Source: an uncultured Clostridia bacterium
GTDB lineage: Bacteria; Bacillota; Clostridia; TANB77; CAG-508
Reading direction: 5' to 3'
Assembly: GCA_934169575.1 (NCBI GenBank)
Contig: CAKPOA010000005.1
Coordinates: forward strand, 1-64,000
DNA length: 64,000 nucleotides
Positions 1 to 8,471 of the stretch are shown one piece after another. Below the pieces are notes generated by a model. The model worked only from the letters and a program-made list of their open reading frames with translations, was not told the DNA's origin and ran no database searches. Position numbers and translations under genes: made by a program. The first letter of the stretch is position 1; the number at the start of each line of letters is the position of its first letter.

Positions 1-1
1 C

Positions 2-36
2 GTGGACAAATTGTCATCTGTGGACAAATTTATCAT
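2..36. repeat. Two tandem 18-base units resembling DnaA boxes
   Basis: GTGGACAAATT occurs at 2-12 and again at 20-30, giving an 18-base period. On the minus strand each unit reads TTTGTCCAC, one base away from the usual DnaA-box core TTATCCAC. It lies just past the 3' end of secA. Two imperfect boxes are not enough to call an origin, and the left flank is cut off by the window edge. Confidence 0.3.
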
Positions 37-81
37 TTTTTCTATTTTTAACAATTCCTTATTTTATAAGGGTTTGCGAGG

Positions 82-2835
82 TTATTTACCACAACAGTTT
101 TTGTACTTTTTGCCACTTCCACATGGGCAAGGATCATTTCTACCAATTTTAGGTTCTTCTCTTACAACTGTTCTATTAACTTCGTGATTTTCTAAAGTAG
201 ATTGTCCACCATCAACACTATTAATTGCTTGTAGGGCAGCATTTGTTATTTTAGCAGTTTCTGCTCTTCTTAAATCTTTTTGTTTTCTCATATTCATAAG
301 AAGTTTAACAACATCAACTTTAATAGATTCAATCATTTGGTCAAACATTTCAGAACCAATCATCCTATATTGAACAACAGGATCTTTTCTACCATAACCT
401 TGAAGACCAATACCATTTCTTAGTTCATCCATAGCATCAATATGATCCATCCATTTTTGATCAACGACTTTTAACATAACAATACGTTCAATTTCACGCA
501 TTTGTTCTGATTCAATTTCAGCTTCCTTTTCTAAATATTTGGCATGTGCCTGTTTTTTCAAACTTTCAATAATAGCATTAACATCATTAATATTTGATTT
601 AATTTCATCAAGCATTTGTATATCAAAAATATTTTGAATTTCAGTTGAAAGTGCAGAAACATTTAATCTCATTTTTCCTTCATCGTCCATATCATTAAAA
701 GTTTCAACTGTTGTTGCAGCAACCCAATCTATCATATTTTTAATATTAGAACTCAAATCCATACCATCAAGAACTTGTCTTCTTTGACCATATATTTCTT
801 GTCTTTGAACATTCATAACATCATCATATTTAAGGACATTTTTACGTATACTAAAGTTTCTACCTTCAACTTTTCTTTGAGCTCCTTCAACTCTTCTTGA
901 TAAAATTCCCATTTGTATAGGCATATTTTCATCAACATTTAATGTATTATATACTTTAGTAACTTTATCTCCACCAAATATTTTCATTAAATTATCATCT
1001 AATCCAATATAGAATTGTGAGCAACCAGGATCTCCTTGACGACCACTACGACCTCTTAACTGATTATCAATTCTTCTTGATTCATGTCTTTCTGTACCAA
1101 TTATTTTAAGACCACCAGCTTGAATAACTTTTTGTTTTTCTTCTTCTATTTGCTTATCATATTTAGCTTTAAGTTCACTAAATTTTTCTCTTGCTCTTAA
1201 TATATCTTGATCATCTGTTTCATAATAAGTATTTGATTCTTCAATTATATTTTCTGGTATTTTATTTGCTTTCATTTCTTCTTTAGCAAGAAATTCACTA
1301 TTTCCACCAAGCATAATATCTGTACCACGACCAGCCATGTTTGTTGCAATAGTAACAGCTCCAAATTTACCAGCTTGTGCAACAATTGCAGCCTCTTGTT
1401 CATGATATTTAGCATTTAATACAGTATGTTTAATACCTGCTTTTTTAAGCATTTTACTTAATTTTTCAGATTTTTCAACAGATACTGTACCAATCAAAAC
1501 AGGTTGACCGATTTCATGGCTTTTTTTAACATCTTCTATAACTGCTCTGAATTTTGCATCTTCATTTTTATATATAATATCATTTTCATCTTTTCTAATC
1601 ATAGGTTTATTTGTTGGAATACTTACAACATCTAAATTATATATTTCTTCAAACTCACTTTCTTCTGTCATAGCAGTACCAGTCATTCCTGAAAGTTTGT
1701 CATACATTCTAAAATAGTTTTGGAATGTTATTGTAGCCAAAGTTTTAGACTCATCTGCAATTTTAACACCTTCTTTTGCTTCAATTGCTTGATGTAATCC
1801 ATCATTGTATCTTCTACCATACATAATACGTCCAGTGAATTCATCAACTATTAAAACTTCACCATCTTTTACTATATAATCAATATCTTTTTTCATAACG
1901 CCATTAGCTCTTAATGCTTGATGAACATGATGTACTAATGTAGAATTTTCAATATCATTGAAGTTTTCTACTCCAAAATATTTTTCTGCCTTTTCAATAC
2001 CTTTTTGTGTAAGTGATGCAGATTTTGCTTTCAAATCAACAATATAATCGAATTTTTCATTTTCTTCTGCTTGATCTAAATCTTTAGCATCTTCTTCTAC
2101 AATTACTTTTTTCTCTAATCCTTTTACAAATTTATCAGCTTTTTTGTATAAATCTGATGATGCAGTAGCTCTACCAGATATAATAAGTGGTGTACGTGCT
2201 TCATCTATTAAAATACTATCAATTTCATCAACTATTGCATAATGTAATCCTCTTTGTACTAATTGGTCTTTATATATAACCATATTATCTCTTAAATAGT
2301 CAAATCCAAATTCGTTATTTGTTCCATATGTTATATCACAATTATATGCTTCTTGTTTTTTTCTTGGATCTAATCCAGGTAAAACAAGTCCAACTGATAA
2401 TCCTAAAAATTTGTATAATTTTCCCATCCATTCACTATCACGTTTAGCAAGATAATCATTTACAGTAATTACATGTACACCTTTTCCTTCAAGTGCATTT
2501 AAATATACAGGAAGTGTTGCAACTAATGTTTTTCCCTCACCTGTTTTCATTTCAGCAATTCTTCCTTGATGAAGAATTATTCCTCCTATTAGCTGTACAT
2601 CGAAATGTCTCATTCCTAAAGCTCTTTTTGATGCTTCTCTTACAACAGCAAAAGCCTCTGGTAAAATATCATCTAATGTTTTTCCTTCTTTTAATTGATT
2701 TTTAAATTCATCTGTTTTGCATCTTAATTCAGTATCTGTTAATTTAGATATACTTTCTTCTAAATCATTGATTCTTTTTACTGTGATATTTGCTTTTTTT
2801 ACTTCCTTTTCACTATATGATTTTAATAATCCCAT
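82..2835 (-). CDS. secA: SecA preprotein translocase ATPase
   Basis: SecA is the cytoplasmic ATPase that drives unfolded preproteins through SecYEG. The product is about 917 residues, a normal full length. It shows the Walker A segment TGEGKT near residue 100, the DEID Walker B with the neighbouring LIDEARTPL motif, the second helicase domain segment [10 protein letters not shown], and the C-terminal zinc-binding SEC-C tail [15 protein letters not shown], which binds SecB or ribosomes in the family. I chose the ATG at 2835 (MGLLKSYS) because AGAGGA sits 9 bases upstream. An upstream TTG at 2853 and ATG at 2844 are in frame but have no properly spaced ribosome binding site. A promoter lies at 2878-2906. 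The left neighbour is outside the window. Identity is certain. Confidence 0.97.
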   Translation of the reverse strand: MGLLKSYSEKEVKKANITVKRINDLEESISKLTDTELRCKTDEFKNQLKEGKTLDDILPEAFAVVREASKRALGMRHFDVQLIGGIILHQGRIAEMKTGEGKTLVATLPVYLNALEGKGVHVITVNDYLAKRDSEWMGKLYKFLGLSVGLVLPGLDPRKKQEAYNCDITYGTNNEFGFDYLRDNMVIYKDQLVQRGLHYAIVDEIDSILIDEARTPLIISGRATASSDLYKKADKFVKGLEKKVIVEEDAKDLDQAEENEKFDYIVDLKAKSASLTQKGIEKAEKYFGVENFNDIENSTLVHHVHQALRANGVMKKDIDYIVKDGEVLIVDEFTGRIMYGRRYNDGLHQAIEAKEGVKIADESKTLATITFQNYFRMYDKLSGMTGTAMTEESEFEEIYNLDVVSIPTNKPMIRKDENDIIYKNEDAKFRAVIEDVKKSHEIGQPVLIGTVSVEKSEKLSKMLKKAGIKHTVLNAKYHEQEAAIVAQAGKFGAVTIATNMAGRGTDIMLGGNSEFLAKEEMKANKIPENIIEESNTYYETDDQDILRAREKFSELKAKYDKQIEEEKQKVIQAGGLKIIGTERHESRRIDNQLRGRSGRQGDPGCSQFYIGLDDNLMKIFGGDKVTKVYNTLNVDENMPIQMGILSRRVEGAQRKVEGRNFSIRKNVLKYDDVMNVQRQEIYGQRRQVLDGMDLSSNIKNMIDWVAATTVETFNDMDDEGKMRLNVSALSTEIQNIFDIQMLDEIKSNINDVNAIIESLKKQAHAKYLEKEAEIESEQMREIERIVMLKVVDQKWMDHIDAMDELRNGIGLQGYGRKDPVVQYRMIGSEMFDQMIESIKVDVVKLLMNMRKQKDLRRAETAKITNAALQAINSVDGGQSTLENHEVNRTVVREEPKIGRNDPCPCGSGKKYKNCCGK

Positions 2836-2877
2836 GTTATTCATTCCTCTCAATGTGTTATATTTTTTTACTCTTAT

Positions 2878-2906
2878 ACTATAACACGAAACTTTTTATT
2901 TATCAA
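2878..2906 (-). promoter_or_regulatory. Predicted sigma-A promoter of secA
   Basis: On the minus strand TTGATA (2901-2906) and TATAGT (2878-2883) are separated by exactly 17 bases and lie just upstream of the secA ribosome binding site. Confidence 0.6.
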
Positions 2907-2935
2907 GTTAATTTTATATTTTTTTTAATTTTTTA

Positions 2936-4051
2936 CTAATAATCTGTTTGGCTCATCTCAGGATATGTAAATTCTTTTCCATTTGTTGAAAAAGTATTTT
3001 CAGAAATATGATCATTTTGAAAATTCTTTGCACCTTTCAAAAAATATTTATAACTTGTTGTTGATAAACTTTCACCATTTTCTGAACTTACTACTATAGG
3101 ATCATCCCAAGTAACATCCATATAATACCATTTATTATTTAAATTTATGCAATTCCAAGCGTGCTTTTCTGTAACTCCTGTAGAATTCGTTGCAGTACCT
3201 TTTATAATTTCGCAAGGAATTCCTACAGCATTTGCAATATATTTTAAAGATTTAGCATAACCTTCACAAACACATTTATGTTCTATTAAAGCTCCATATA
3301 TAGTATATGTATTTTTACTTTCATAATTTTCATCGTATTTTGATGTATCAACTATATAATCATGTATTATTTTTATATTTTTATATTGACTATTTGTCAT
3401 TTTTCCTACAACAATATTTTTAATTTTTTCAACCTGTTCTATTGCTTCCCTTACTTGTGCTTCATTTGTGAAACTTTCACTATAATAATTCTTACCATCT
3501 TCTGGTCCAATATATACATTATATGAAGTTGAAAAAGCTTTTTTGGATGTTTCAATATTAATATATAATTTACTTACCTCTATATAAAACAAATCTGGAT
3601 TGTCAGCTGTAAATGCATCAATAGCAGCTTGGTATTTATTGCCTAAGATTGTTCCTCCGTTTTCTTGTTTTAAAATATCTGAAAATTGACTTCCATATTG
3701 AATAACATAATTTCCTGTTGCTAAATTATTTTTATTTTCTTGTAATCCATTATATATAGATTTTTCTGTATCATCTAATTGTTCATAAAAATATTTTCCA
3801 CTTGATGTTTCTGAAGAATATGTTAATTCTTCTTTTTTGTCTGTTGTAAAAATTTGAGATATATTATTTGCTATTTTACTTGTTTCATTTTTAGAAGATT
3901 CTATTGCTACACTATCACCATCTTCTCCAGTAATTTGATTTGATTGAGGTTCTTGTAAATCTGTATAAATTACATAGCCAAATAGCCCTATTCCTCCTAG
4001 TAATAAAAAAATTAATAATACTAATAAAAATGTACTTAATTTGTGTTTCAT
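2936..4051 (-). CDS. Membrane-anchored transglutaminase-like protein
   Basis: The protein has 371 residues. Residues 8-29 form one N-terminal membrane anchor, a Ser/Thr/Glu-rich stalk runs to about 100, and a transglutaminase-like (papain-fold) domain lies from about 225. The likely catalytic triad is visible as Cys262 (VCEGYA), His297 (KHAWN) and Asp312 (MDVTW), the order expected for the Transglut_core family. In bacteria such domains act as extracellular peptidases or cross-linking enzymes, often on the cell wall; the substrate here is unknown. The start has a strong ribosome binding site (GAGGAGG, about 9 bases upstream) and a promoter at 4087-4115. It is transcribed alone, divergently from the 4432 gene, with palindromic element copy 1 between them. 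Confidence 0.85.
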   Translation of the reverse strand: MKHKLSTFLLVLLIFLLLGGIGLFGYVIYTDLQEPQSNQITGEDGDSVAIESSKNETSKIANNISQIFTTDKKEELTYSSETSSGKYFYEQLDDTEKSIYNGLQENKNNLATGNYVIQYGSQFSDILKQENGGTILGNKYQAAIDAFTADNPDLFYIEVSKLYINIETSKKAFSTSYNVYIGPEDGKNYYSESFTNEAQVREAIEQVEKIKNIVVGKMTNSQYKNIKIIHDYIVDTSKYDENYESKNTYTIYGALIEHKCVCEGYAKSLKYIANAVGIPCEIIKGTATNSTGVTEKHAWNCINLNNKWYYMDVTWDDPIVVSSENGESLSTTSYKYFLKGAKNFQNDHISENTFSTNGKEFTYPEMSQTDY

Positions 4052-4086
4052 TTTTTATTCCTCCTCTGTTTATTTTAGCTAATATA

Positions 4087-4115
4087 ATTTTAGCATATTA
4101 ATAAAAAATAAGCAA
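4087..4115 (-). promoter_or_regulatory. Predicted sigma-A promoter of the transglutaminase-like gene
   Basis: TTGCTT (4110-4115) and TAAAAT (4087-4092) on the minus strand are spaced by 17 bases. The -35 belongs to the AACTATTG-extended group found at several promoters in this window. Confidence 0.6.
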
Positions 4116-4120
4116 TAGTT

Positions 4121-4324
4121 GCTGTCATCCATTTTAAATTTATTATCTAAATATGTGTATATAATTATTTTACATACTTTGCAGTCGCAATTTTCTTAAT
4201 TAAAAATACATAAATGAAAATTGCTCCAATCGCACTCATTTCATTCGTTTGGTCGCTTACGCAGTATTTTAAAAATAATTATATACACATATTTAGGTTT
4301 AAAACTTTAAGATTGAGAAATAAC
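4121..4324 (-). repeat. Palindromic dispersed element, copy 1
   Basis: This is one of five related elements and the only one in minus orientation. The conserved core is 4181-4263. It is enclosed by perfect 24-base inverted arms at 4148-4171 and 4272-4295. Inside, GCAATTTTC pairs with GAAAATTGC. The outer ends resemble those of copies 2 and 3. It fills the 380-base gap between two divergent genes, so apart from the two flanking promoters the gap holds little else. It contains no credible reading frame. Confidence 0.85.
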
Positions 4325-4362
4325 AAACTATATAATTTTTTATAAAATATTTGCTAAAATTA

Positions 4363-4391
4363 TAGACTTTTTTTGTCAATTGTGGTATTAT
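4363..4391 (+). promoter_or_regulatory. Possible promoter of the 4432 gene
   Basis: TAGACT (4363-4368) and TATTAT (4386-4391) are 17 bases apart, about 40 bases before the start codon. The -35 is weak. Confidence 0.4.
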
Positions 4392-4431
4392 AAGTAAAAA
4401 TATCAAAAGAAAAAAGAAAGGAAGTAAAAAT

Positions 4432-4818
4432 ATGAAAATAAAAAAAATTTTACTAATTGCAATTTTATTTATATCAATAATCTTTAGTACAAGTTATGCT
4501 ATAGATGAAACCGCATTATTTAACACTACATCAAACCAAATTCAAACAACATCTCAAAACACAAACATAGAGCAACCAGTTCAATCAACTGAAAGTAATA
4601 CTCAAATACAAGATTCAAACACAACTTTAAACACACAATCTCAAACAACAACTACTACATCTCAAACAGATAAAACACCATCATCAACAGTAAGTGGTGT
4701 AACAAATATTTCAAATGGTTCTACTACTACAAATATTTTAAGTATTGCATTGATTGTTGTTGGAGTTTTATTAATATTTTTATCAATAGCAATTTTAATT
4801 AGATTATTTCATGGCTAA
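4432..4818 (+). CDS. Small secreted, C-terminally anchored Thr/Gln/Asn-rich protein
   Basis: The product is 128 residues. Residues 1-23 form a signal peptide ending near SYA. A low-complexity stretch of Thr, Ser, Gln and Asn spans about 30-95, and one hydrophobic segment near 102-125 ends in a short basic tail (IRLFHG). The predicted topology is an exposed disordered region held by a C-terminal membrane helix. I recognise no domain. AAAGGAAG precedes the start at good spacing. A strong terminator follows at once, so it is monocistronic. The next gene encodes a protein with the same overall architecture but a different middle, so the two may be functionally related surface proteins. Confidence 0.7.
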   Translation: MKIKKILLIAILFISIIFSTSYAIDETALFNTTSNQIQTTSQNTNIEQPVQSTESNTQIQDSNTTLNTQSQTTTTTSQTDKTPSSTVSGVTNISNGSTTTNILSIALIVVGVLLIFLSIAILIRLFHG

Positions 4819-4822
4819 ATAC

Positions 4823-4860
4823 AAAAGTTATAAAAATTTTGAATTTTTATAACTTTTTTT
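4823..4860 (+). terminator. Rho-independent terminator
   Basis: A perfect 16-base stem (4823-4838 with 4842-4857) with a 3-base loop is followed by a run of T, directly after the 4432 gene. Confidence 0.85.
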
Positions 4861-4949
4861 GAAATTTTTCACAGTATATTTTGCCCTAAAAAATAAATAC
4901 TATTAATAAGTTTTATTTTAAACTTAAATTTTATTTTTAGGAGGACAAA

Positions 4950-5393
4950 ATGAACAAGAAAATTTTATATAGTATTTTATTATTTTTAGTAATCACATTT
5001 TTCTCTGTAACATATTGTTTTGCTAATGATTTTTCAAGAGATATGCATGATGCAGCAAATGGTGTAAGAGATGCAGTTGGTGGAGCTGAAAATACTGTTA
5101 AAGGAGCTGCAGCTGGTGTTGTAGAAGGTTCAAAAGATATAACACGTGGTATTGAAAATGCTGGACAAAATATGAAAAATAATATGCAAAGTTCTATGCA
5201 AAATACAACAAACTACTCAACTGCAAGAACATCAACAACAGGTACAACAAGTAATAATGCTACATTTTTAGGCATGAATTCTACAATGTGGATATGGCTT
5301 ATTTTAGCATTAGCAGCAATTGGTATAATTGCTATAGTTTATAATTTTTCTAAGCAAAATAGTGATGATTATGACCAAATGATAAATGACTAG
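4950..5393 (+). CDS. Small secreted single-helix membrane protein
   Basis: The product is 147 residues. There is a signal peptide at residues 1-25 ending CFA. Residues 27-80 form a probably amphipathic stretch rich in Ala, Gly and Asn with repeated short motifs (AANGVRDAVGGAENTVKGA). A Thr/Asn/Ser-rich linker follows, then one membrane helix near 110-133 (MWIWLILALAAIGIIAIVY) and a short cytoplasmic tail. The middle resembles apolipoprotein- or LEA-like amphipathic helices, but that is only a compositional impression. The ribosome binding site AGGAGGAC is strong. It ends at a terminator shared with fba. Confidence 0.7.
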   Translation: MNKKILYSILLFLVITFFSVTYCFANDFSRDMHDAANGVRDAVGGAENTVKGAAAGVVEGSKDITRGIENAGQNMKNNMQSSMQNTTNYSTARTSTTGTTSNNATFLGMNSTMWIWLILALAAIGIIAIVYNFSKQNSDDYDQMIND

Positions 5394-5430
5394 TAAAATA
5401 AGGGTTTCAAAAAATGAAACCCTTATTTTA
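5394..5430. terminator. Bidirectional terminator between convergent genes
   Basis: A perfect 15-base stem (5394-5408 with 5416-5430) and 7-base loop has A on one side and T on the other. It serves the 4950 gene on plus and fba on minus. Confidence 0.85.
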
Positions 5431-5435
5431 CATAA

Positions 5436-6365
5436 TTAAGCTTTATTGCTTGATCCAAATACATCTTTTATTTTATGTTTAACTGTTGCATTAATAAGTT
5501 CTCTTGCAGGTTTTAAATATTTACGTGGATCAAAAGCAGATGGTTCTTCTACAAATACTTTTCTAATTGCTGCAGTCATAGCAAGTCTTAAATCTGTGTC
5601 AACATTTATTTTTGATACTCCTGAAATAGATGCTGTATGAAGTATTTCATCAGGAACTCCTTTTGCTCCTGGTATATCTGCACCATATTTATTACATTGT
5701 TCAACAAGTTCTGGTATAACTGTTGATGCCCCATGTAATACAATTGGAGTATTTGGAATTCTTTGTTTAATTTGTTCTAATATATCAAATCTTAATTTTG
5801 CTTCTCCTTTAAATTTATATGCTCCATGGCTTGTTCCAATAGCAATTGCTAAAGAATCACAACCTGTTCTTTTTACAAATTCTTCAGCTTGTGCTGGATC
5901 TGTATACATTGCATCAGATACTGCAACATTTACATCATCTTCTATTCCAGCAAGTTTTCCAAGTTCAGCTTCTACTACAACTCCATGTGCATGTGCATAA
6001 TCAACAACTTCTTTTGTTAATCTAACATTTTCTTCAAAATCATATTTTGAACCATCAAACATTACAGATGTAAAACCTGCATCTACACACATTTTACAAG
6101 TTTCAAAATCTGGTCCGTGATCTAAATGGATCGCAATTGGAATATCTGGGTGTTCTTCAACTGCTGCTTCTACCATTTTCATCAAATAATTTATTTTTGC
6201 ATATTTTATTGCACTTGATGATGCTTGTAATATTACTGGAGATTTTTCCTCTGCAGCTGCATCAACTATTGCTTGTATTATTTCCATATTGTTTACATTA
6301 AATGCTCCTATCGCAAATCCTTCTTTCATAGATTTTTCAAACATTTCCTTTGTTGTTACTAACAT
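5436..6365 (-). CDS. fba: Class II fructose-1,6-bisphosphate aldolase
   Basis: This glycolytic enzyme cleaves fructose 1,6-bisphosphate to dihydroxyacetone phosphate and glyceraldehyde 3-phosphate, using zinc. The product is about 309 residues, normal for class II. Visible signatures are HLDHG with the catalytic Asp and a zinc-binding His, VEAELGKLAG, IGTSHGAYKF with a second zinc His, and VLHGAS with a third. I chose ATG 6365 (MLVTTKEM) because AAAGGA lies 9 bases upstream; an in-frame codon at 6383 lacks a site. It is monocistronic, with its own promoter at 6398-6426 and a shared terminator downstream. Confidence 0.96.
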   Translation of the reverse strand: MLVTTKEMFEKSMKEGFAIGAFNVNNMEIIQAIVDAAAEEKSPVILQASSSAIKYAKINYLMKMVEAAVEEHPDIPIAIHLDHGPDFETCKMCVDAGFTSVMFDGSKYDFEENVRLTKEVVDYAHAHGVVVEAELGKLAGIEDDVNVAVSDAMYTDPAQAEEFVKRTGCDSLAIAIGTSHGAYKFKGEAKLRFDILEQIKQRIPNTPIVLHGASTVIPELVEQCNKYGADIPGAKGVPDEILHTASISGVSKINVDTDLRLAMTAAIRKVFVEEPSAFDPRKYLKPARELINATVKHKIKDVFGSSNKA

Positions 6366-6397
6366 ATAAATCATTCCTTTCATTTTTGATTTTTTTT

Positions 6398-6426
6398 ATT
6401 GTATTACATTTTCAAAAAAATTACAA
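6398..6426 (-). promoter_or_regulatory. Predicted promoter of fba
   Basis: TTGTAA (6421-6426) and TACAAT (6398-6403) on the minus strand have a 17-base spacer. The -35 is preceded by the shared AACTA extension. Confidence 0.6.
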
Positions 6427-6442
6427 TAGTTTTTTCTCAATC

Positions 6443-6471
6443 TTTACAAATACTTTTTTTCATGGTAAAAT
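6443..6471 (+). promoter_or_regulatory. Predicted promoter of smpB
   Basis: TTTACA (6443-6448) and TAAAAT (6466-6471) have a 17-base spacer, with the start codon 17 bases further on. Confidence 0.6.
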
Positions 6472-6487
6472 AATTTTGGTGATAAGA

Positions 6488-6952
6488 ATGAATAATAAAA
6501 AAATAATTGCAAAAAATCCTACAGCATATCATAATTATTTTATTGAAAATACAATAGAAACTGGTATTGTTCTATCAGGAACAGAAATAAAATCAATTCG
6601 TGCTGGCAAAGTAAATTTAAAAGACAGTTATGCAAATATTAAAAATGGAGAATGTTATATATATGGAATGCATATAAGTCCATATTCTCATGGCAATATT
6701 TATAACAAAGATCCATTAAGAGATAGAAAATTGTTATTAAATAAAAGAGAAATCAATAAATTATTTATAAAAATAAAACAAAATGGTTGTAGCCTAGTTC
6801 CTATATGTTTATATTTTAGTGGAAATTTTGTTAAATTAGAACTTGGTATTGGAAAAGGAAAAAAATTATATGACAAAAGGCAAGATATTGCTAAAAAAGA
6901 TGCCCAAATGAAAATAAAAAAAGCAATTAGGCAAAATGAAAAAAATATTTAA
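6488..6952 (+). CDS. smpB: SsrA-binding protein SmpB
   Basis: SmpB binds tmRNA (SsrA) and delivers it to stalled ribosomes for trans-translation. The product is 154 residues, the usual size. It begins IAKNPTAYHNYF and continues with ETGIVLSGTEIKSIR and the basic C-terminal tail found in the family (GKGKKLYDKRQDIAKKDA, then KIKKAIRQ), which folds in the ribosomal mRNA channel. The reading frame is open upstream, but the ATG at 6488 matches the family N-terminus and follows GGTGAT. No ssrA gene is visible in the window. It is monocistronic, divergent from fba. Confidence 0.95.
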   Translation: MNNKKIIAKNPTAYHNYFIENTIETGIVLSGTEIKSIRAGKVNLKDSYANIKNGECYIYGMHISPYSHGNIYNKDPLRDRKLLLNKREINKLFIKIKQNGCSLVPICLYFSGNFVKLELGIGKGKKLYDKRQDIAKKDAQMKIKKAIRQNEKNI

Positions 6953-6980
6953 AAAAACGGCTTTACATTAGCCGTTTTTT
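6952..6980. terminator. Bidirectional terminator between smpB and acpP
   Basis: An 11-base stem (6952-6962 with 6970-6980), AAAAAACGGCT against AGCCGTTTTTT, with a 7-base loop, lies between convergent genes. Confidence 0.9.
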
Positions 6981-6984
6981 GTTC

Positions 6985-7227
6985 TTATTGAACATTTTCT
7001 TTTATGTAATTTACAACATCTGCTACTGAAACAACTTTTTCTGCATCAGCATCAGGAATTTCTATATCAAATTCTTCTTCTAAAGCCATTATTAATTCAA
7101 CTAAATCAAGAGAGTCTGCTCCTAAGTCATCTATAAATGATGCTTCTTGTGTTACTGCATCCTCATTTACTTGTAATTGTTCAACTATTATTGCTTTTAC
7201 TTTTTCAAATATTTCATCTGAACTCAT
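6985..7227 (-). CDS. acpP: Acyl carrier protein
   Basis: ACP carries growing acyl chains on a phosphopantetheine arm during fatty acid synthesis. The product is 80 residues and acidic, with the attachment site Ser39 in [11 protein letters not shown] chose ATG 7227 ([10 protein letters not shown]) because GAGGGGGTGA lies about 9 bases upstream. It follows plsX in the common plsX-acpP order but has its own promoter at 7294-7322 and a terminator downstream. Confidence 0.96.
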   Translation of the reverse strand: MSSDEIFEKVKAIIVEQLQVNEDAVTQEASFIDDLGADSLDLVELIMALEEEFDIEIPDADAEKVVSVADVVNYIKENVQ

Positions 7228-7293
7228 TAAAAGTTCACCCCCTCTCAACATGGTTATTTATTTCAAATAATTTCTTCATATTTGTCTGTTACA

Positions 7294-7322
7294 TTTATAA
7301 TATATGTTTTGTTTTTTGTCAA
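7294..7322 (-). promoter_or_regulatory. Predicted promoter of acpP
   Basis: TTGACA (7317-7322) and TATAAA (7294-7299) have a 17-base spacer on the minus strand, and the -35 is preceded by AACTA. It starts within a few bases of the plsX stop codon, so acpP can be expressed apart from plsX. Confidence 0.65.
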
Positions 7323-7326
7323 TAGT

Positions 7327-8349
7327 TTATTTATTATTTTTTTCAAATTCTGTAATTAAATTTTCGACAGTTTTATTTTCAACAAATTTTTCTGCTTGTT
7401 TTATAGTAAATTCAAATAATTTTTCATCACTACTTCCATGTGCTTTTACAACAGGTTTTTTTACACCTAAAAACAATGCACCACCATATGATTTATAATC
7501 TACCGTTTTAGCAAATCTATTTATAGCAGGTAATGATGGGCAAGCTAAAATCTTTGATAATAGATTTTTTGTCAAACTTTCTTTTAATGTAACTTTAACC
7601 AATTTTCCAAGTCCTTCTGCTGTTTTTAAAAAAACATTACCTGTAAAGCCATCTGTTACAATTGCATCAACATTACCAGAAAAAGCATCTCTTCCTTCAA
7701 CATTACCAATAAAATTAATATTTAATTCTTCTGATTTTTCTTTTAATAATTTATATGTTTCTCTTACAAGTTCATTTCCTTTTGTTTCTTCAGTTCCAAT
7801 ATTTAATAGTCCTATTTTAGGATTTTCTACCCCAAATGTATTTCTAATATAAATACTTGCCATTTGAGCAAATTGTACTAAAGTCATTGGCTTACAATTT
7901 GTATTTGAACCCGCATCAATTAATACTAGTCTGCTTTTATAAGCTGGTAATATTCCTGCTAATGCTGGTCTATCAATTCCTTTAATTCTTCCAACAAGTA
8001 AAGTTGCACCTGTAAGTAGTGCTCCAGAATTTCCAGCAGATATAAATACATCTCCTTCATCTTGTTTTAACATTTTAAATCCTACAACCATTGATGAATC
8101 TTTTTTTCTTTTTATTGCGACTGTAGGTATATCTTCCATCTCAATTGTTTCTGTTGCATCTTGGATTTTTAATCTTGGTGAAATTTCTTCAATTGTTTTA
8201 CCATAAAATTCTTTTATTTTGTTTCTAATCACTTCTTCTTTTCCTATTAATATAACCTCAGCATTTATTTGATCAATTGCTTTAACAGCACCTTTTATAT
8301 TTGCATCTGGGGCATTATCTCCACCCATTGCATCTAATAGTATTTTCAT
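7327..8349 (-). CDS. plsX: Phosphate acyltransferase PlsX
   Basis: PlsX makes acyl-phosphate from acyl-ACP and phosphate, the first step of membrane phospholipid synthesis in most Gram-positive bacteria. The product is 340 residues. The N-terminal DAMGGDNAP motif, the SAGNSGALL segment and the VTDGFTGNV segment are all family hallmarks. It is transcribed from a promoter at 8420-8448 and followed by acpP, whose product is its acyl donor. No fapR or plsY is visible next to it. Confidence 0.96.
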   Translation of the reverse strand: MKILLDAMGGDNAPDANIKGAVKAIDQINAEVILIGKEEVIRNKIKEFYGKTIEEISPRLKIQDATETIEMEDIPTVAIKRKKDSSMVVGFKMLKQDEGDVFISAGNSGALLTGATLLVGRIKGIDRPALAGILPAYKSRLVLIDAGSNTNCKPMTLVQFAQMASIYIRNTFGVENPKIGLLNIGTEETKGNELVRETYKLLKEKSEELNINFIGNVEGRDAFSGNVDAIVTDGFTGNVFLKTAEGLGKLVKVTLKESLTKNLLSKILACPSLPAINRFAKTVDYKSYGGALFLGVKKPVVKAHGSSDEKLFEFTIKQAEKFVENKTVENLITEFEKNNK

Positions 8350-8419
8350 TTTAAAAACTCATTCCTTTCTCAAGGTTCAAACCTAATTCATATGTTCTTC
8401 CTTTTGTTTTGATATTTAT

Positions 8420-8448
8420 ATTTTAGTATCATTTCACAAAAAAAGCAA
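8420..8448 (-). promoter_or_regulatory. Predicted promoter of plsX
   Basis: TTGCTT (8443-8448) and TAAAAT (8420-8425) have a 17-base spacer on the minus strand and belong to the AACTATTG group. Confidence 0.6.
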
Positions 8449-8471
8449 TAGTTTTTTTAAAACTTTCAAAT

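Noticed and set aside
2..187. 61-codon plus-strand frame over the end of secA
   Set aside because: Antisense to the conserved SEC-C tail, with no start site.
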